From Bacteroidales bacterium (GTDB lineage Bacteria > Bacteroidota > Bacteroidia > Bacteroidales > Azobacteroidaceae), in assembly GCA_020860885.1 (NCBI GenBank), contig JAJBTS010000115.1, positions 1 to 5,823 of the forward strand: a stretch of 5,823 nt of DNA, in the 5' to 3' direction. Both the position numbers and the translations under genes were made by a program. Below the pieces are notes generated by a model. It made no database searches and was not told the origin of the DNA. It worked only from the letters and a program-made list of their open reading frames with translations. Below are positions 4,825 through 5,823 of the stretch, piece after piece; within the stretch, counting starts at the first letter, position 1; every line of letters begins with the position of its first letter.

Positions 4825-5823
4825 GATCCGCTTTGCAGTTGTCGGTTGTGGTCATATAGGAAAACGTCATATAGAAATGATACGGAGAAATCCTGCAGCA
4901 GAGTTAGTTGCGGTGTGTGACATCTTACCTGAAAAAACATTAAACCTTTCTTCTTGTTATATGGATGAAGTTTCATTTACTCAGGACTTTGATACTTTAT
5001 TGCAAGATTATGATTTTGATGTTTTGAGTATATGTACTCCGAATGGCTTGCATGCACAGATGGCAGTTAAAGCTTTGCAGAAAAATTACCATGTTGTAAT
5101 AGAGAAGCCTATGGCTCTAAATACAAAAGAGGCCGAGCAGATTTTATTTACGGCAGAAGAGAAGGACAAAAAAGTATTTTGCGTTATGCAAAATCGTTAT
5201 TCTCCACCCAGTATTTGGATCAAAGATATAGTAAAATCATCTATTTTAGGCAAAATTTTTCTTGTACAGGTAAATTGTTACTGGAACAGAGATGAACGTT
5301 ATTATAAACCAGATTCCTGGCATGGTACTAAAGAGTTGGATGGAGGAACATTGTTCACTCAATTTTCCCATTTTATTGATCTTATGTATTGGTTATTTGG
5401 TGATATCTATGATATACATTCATGTTTCGAGGATTTCAATCACTATCAATTAACGGATTTTGAAGATTCAGGTATGATTACTTTTAAATTTGTAAAGGGA
5501 GGAATAGGTAATATTAATTACTCTACTTCAGTTTATGATAAAAACTTTGAAAGTTCTGTAACGATCATTGCCGAAAATGGAACTATAAAAATAGGAGGAC
5601 AATACATGAATGAAGTTGAATATTGTCATATAAAAGGATATGAAATGCCTGAATTACCTCCAACGAATCCAGGCAATGATTATGGATATTATAAAGGTTC
5701 GGCACAAAATCATCATTATGTTATCAGCAATGTTATCAATGTTCTGAAAAATAAGGAAGGAGAAGATATTACAACAAATGCATATGAAGGTTATAAAGTC
5801 GTTGATATCATTGAGCGTATCTA
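4811..5823 (+). CDS. Gfo/Idh/MocA oxidoreductase, WlbA-like (partial)
   Basis: The frame is open from ATG 4811 to the window edge, giving 337 residues. Because the family is about 330-350 residues, only a few may be missing. The N-terminal NAD(P) fold starts RFAVVGCGHIGKRH (7-20). EKP (98-100) has the catalytic Lys99. DGGTLFTQFSHFIDL (177-191) supplies the Asp177/His187 pair expected in the substrate domain. QNRYSPP (127-133) and WHGTKELDGG (170-179) recall nucleotide-sugar 3-dehydrogenases of the WlbA type, which oxidise C3 of UDP-N-acetylglucosaminuronate before transamination. That substrate is inference; the superfamily assignment is secure. The start overlaps rfbB by 14 nt, and the next Met would remove most of the NAD-binding loop, so 4811 is the natural start. 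Other sugar dehydrogenases of the superfamily remain possible. Genes for an aminotransferase and acetyltransferase just beyond the window would settle it. Confidence 0.88.
   Translation, partial: MEADKIRFAVVGCGHIGKRHIEMIRRNPAAELVAVCDILPEKTLNLSSCYMDEVSFTQDFDTLLQDYDFDVLSICTPNGLHAQMAVKALQKNYHVVIEKPMALNTKEAEQILFTAEEKDKKVFCVMQNRYSPPSIWIKDIVKSSILGKIFLVQVNCYWNRDERYYKPDSWHGTKELDGGTLFTQFSHFIDLMYWLFGDIYDIHSCFEDFNHYQLTDFEDSGMITFKFVKGGIGNINYSTSVYDKNFESSVTIIAENGTIKIGGQYMNEVEYCHIKGYEMPELPPTNPGNDYGYYKGSAQNHHYVISNVINVLKNKEGEDITTNAYEGYKVVDIIERI

Noticed and set aside
1..5823. CRISPR array or tandem spacer-repeat structure
   Set aside because: The repeats seen are short, unevenly spaced and in mixed orientation, with no constant repeat-spacer period.

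Overview
The window looks like chromosomal DNA of a member of the Bacteroidota, probably of the order Bacteroidales. The evidence is an AT-rich composition, two good matches to the Bacteroidota promoter form (TTTG, about 20 bases, TAnnTTTG), no usable Shine-Dalgarno sites ahead of the large genes, a tRNA without an encoded CCA, and protein sequences of Bacteroidota character. Genus and species cannot be read from it.

The left third (1-1980) is accessory in character and nearly gene-free. Bases 1-529 hold several inverted repeats, including a nested dyad structure (455-515) directly ahead of a small XRE-type regulator gene (530-766). Bases 767-1980 contain no convincing gene. Between 1031 and 1683 they hold a dispersed family of GTGYGCA / CGCACAA motifs. 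The best two arrays (1086-1118 and 1585-1617) are inverted copies matching at 28 of 33 positions and bracket about 470 bp. This could be a decayed mobile element, an iteron-like protein-binding or replication region, or the ends of a small non-coding element; the sequence does not decide between them.

A tRNA-Cys(GCA) gene (2038-2108, minus strand) separates this from the right part. It has its own promoter at 2126-2157 and a rho-independent terminator at 1984-2023. A divergent promoter at 2203-2235 drives the plus-strand genes.

The right part (2256-5823) is the start of a surface-polysaccharide operon: rfbC, rfbA, rfbB, then a Gfo/Idh/MocA-type oxidoreductase that runs off the window. The junctions are a 2-nt gap, a 44-nt gap and a 14-nt overlap, so co-transcription is likely. 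RfbA makes dTDP-glucose, RfbB converts it to dTDP-4-keto-6-deoxyglucose, and RfbC epimerises that toward the L-sugar (dTDP-L-rhamnose branch). The last enzyme, RfbD, is not in the window. The fourth gene resembles the nucleotide-sugar 3-dehydrogenases of the WlbA type and may open a second, amino-sugar pathway further right.

The biosynthetic genes are of known kinds. The most unexplained material is the repeat-rich left part.
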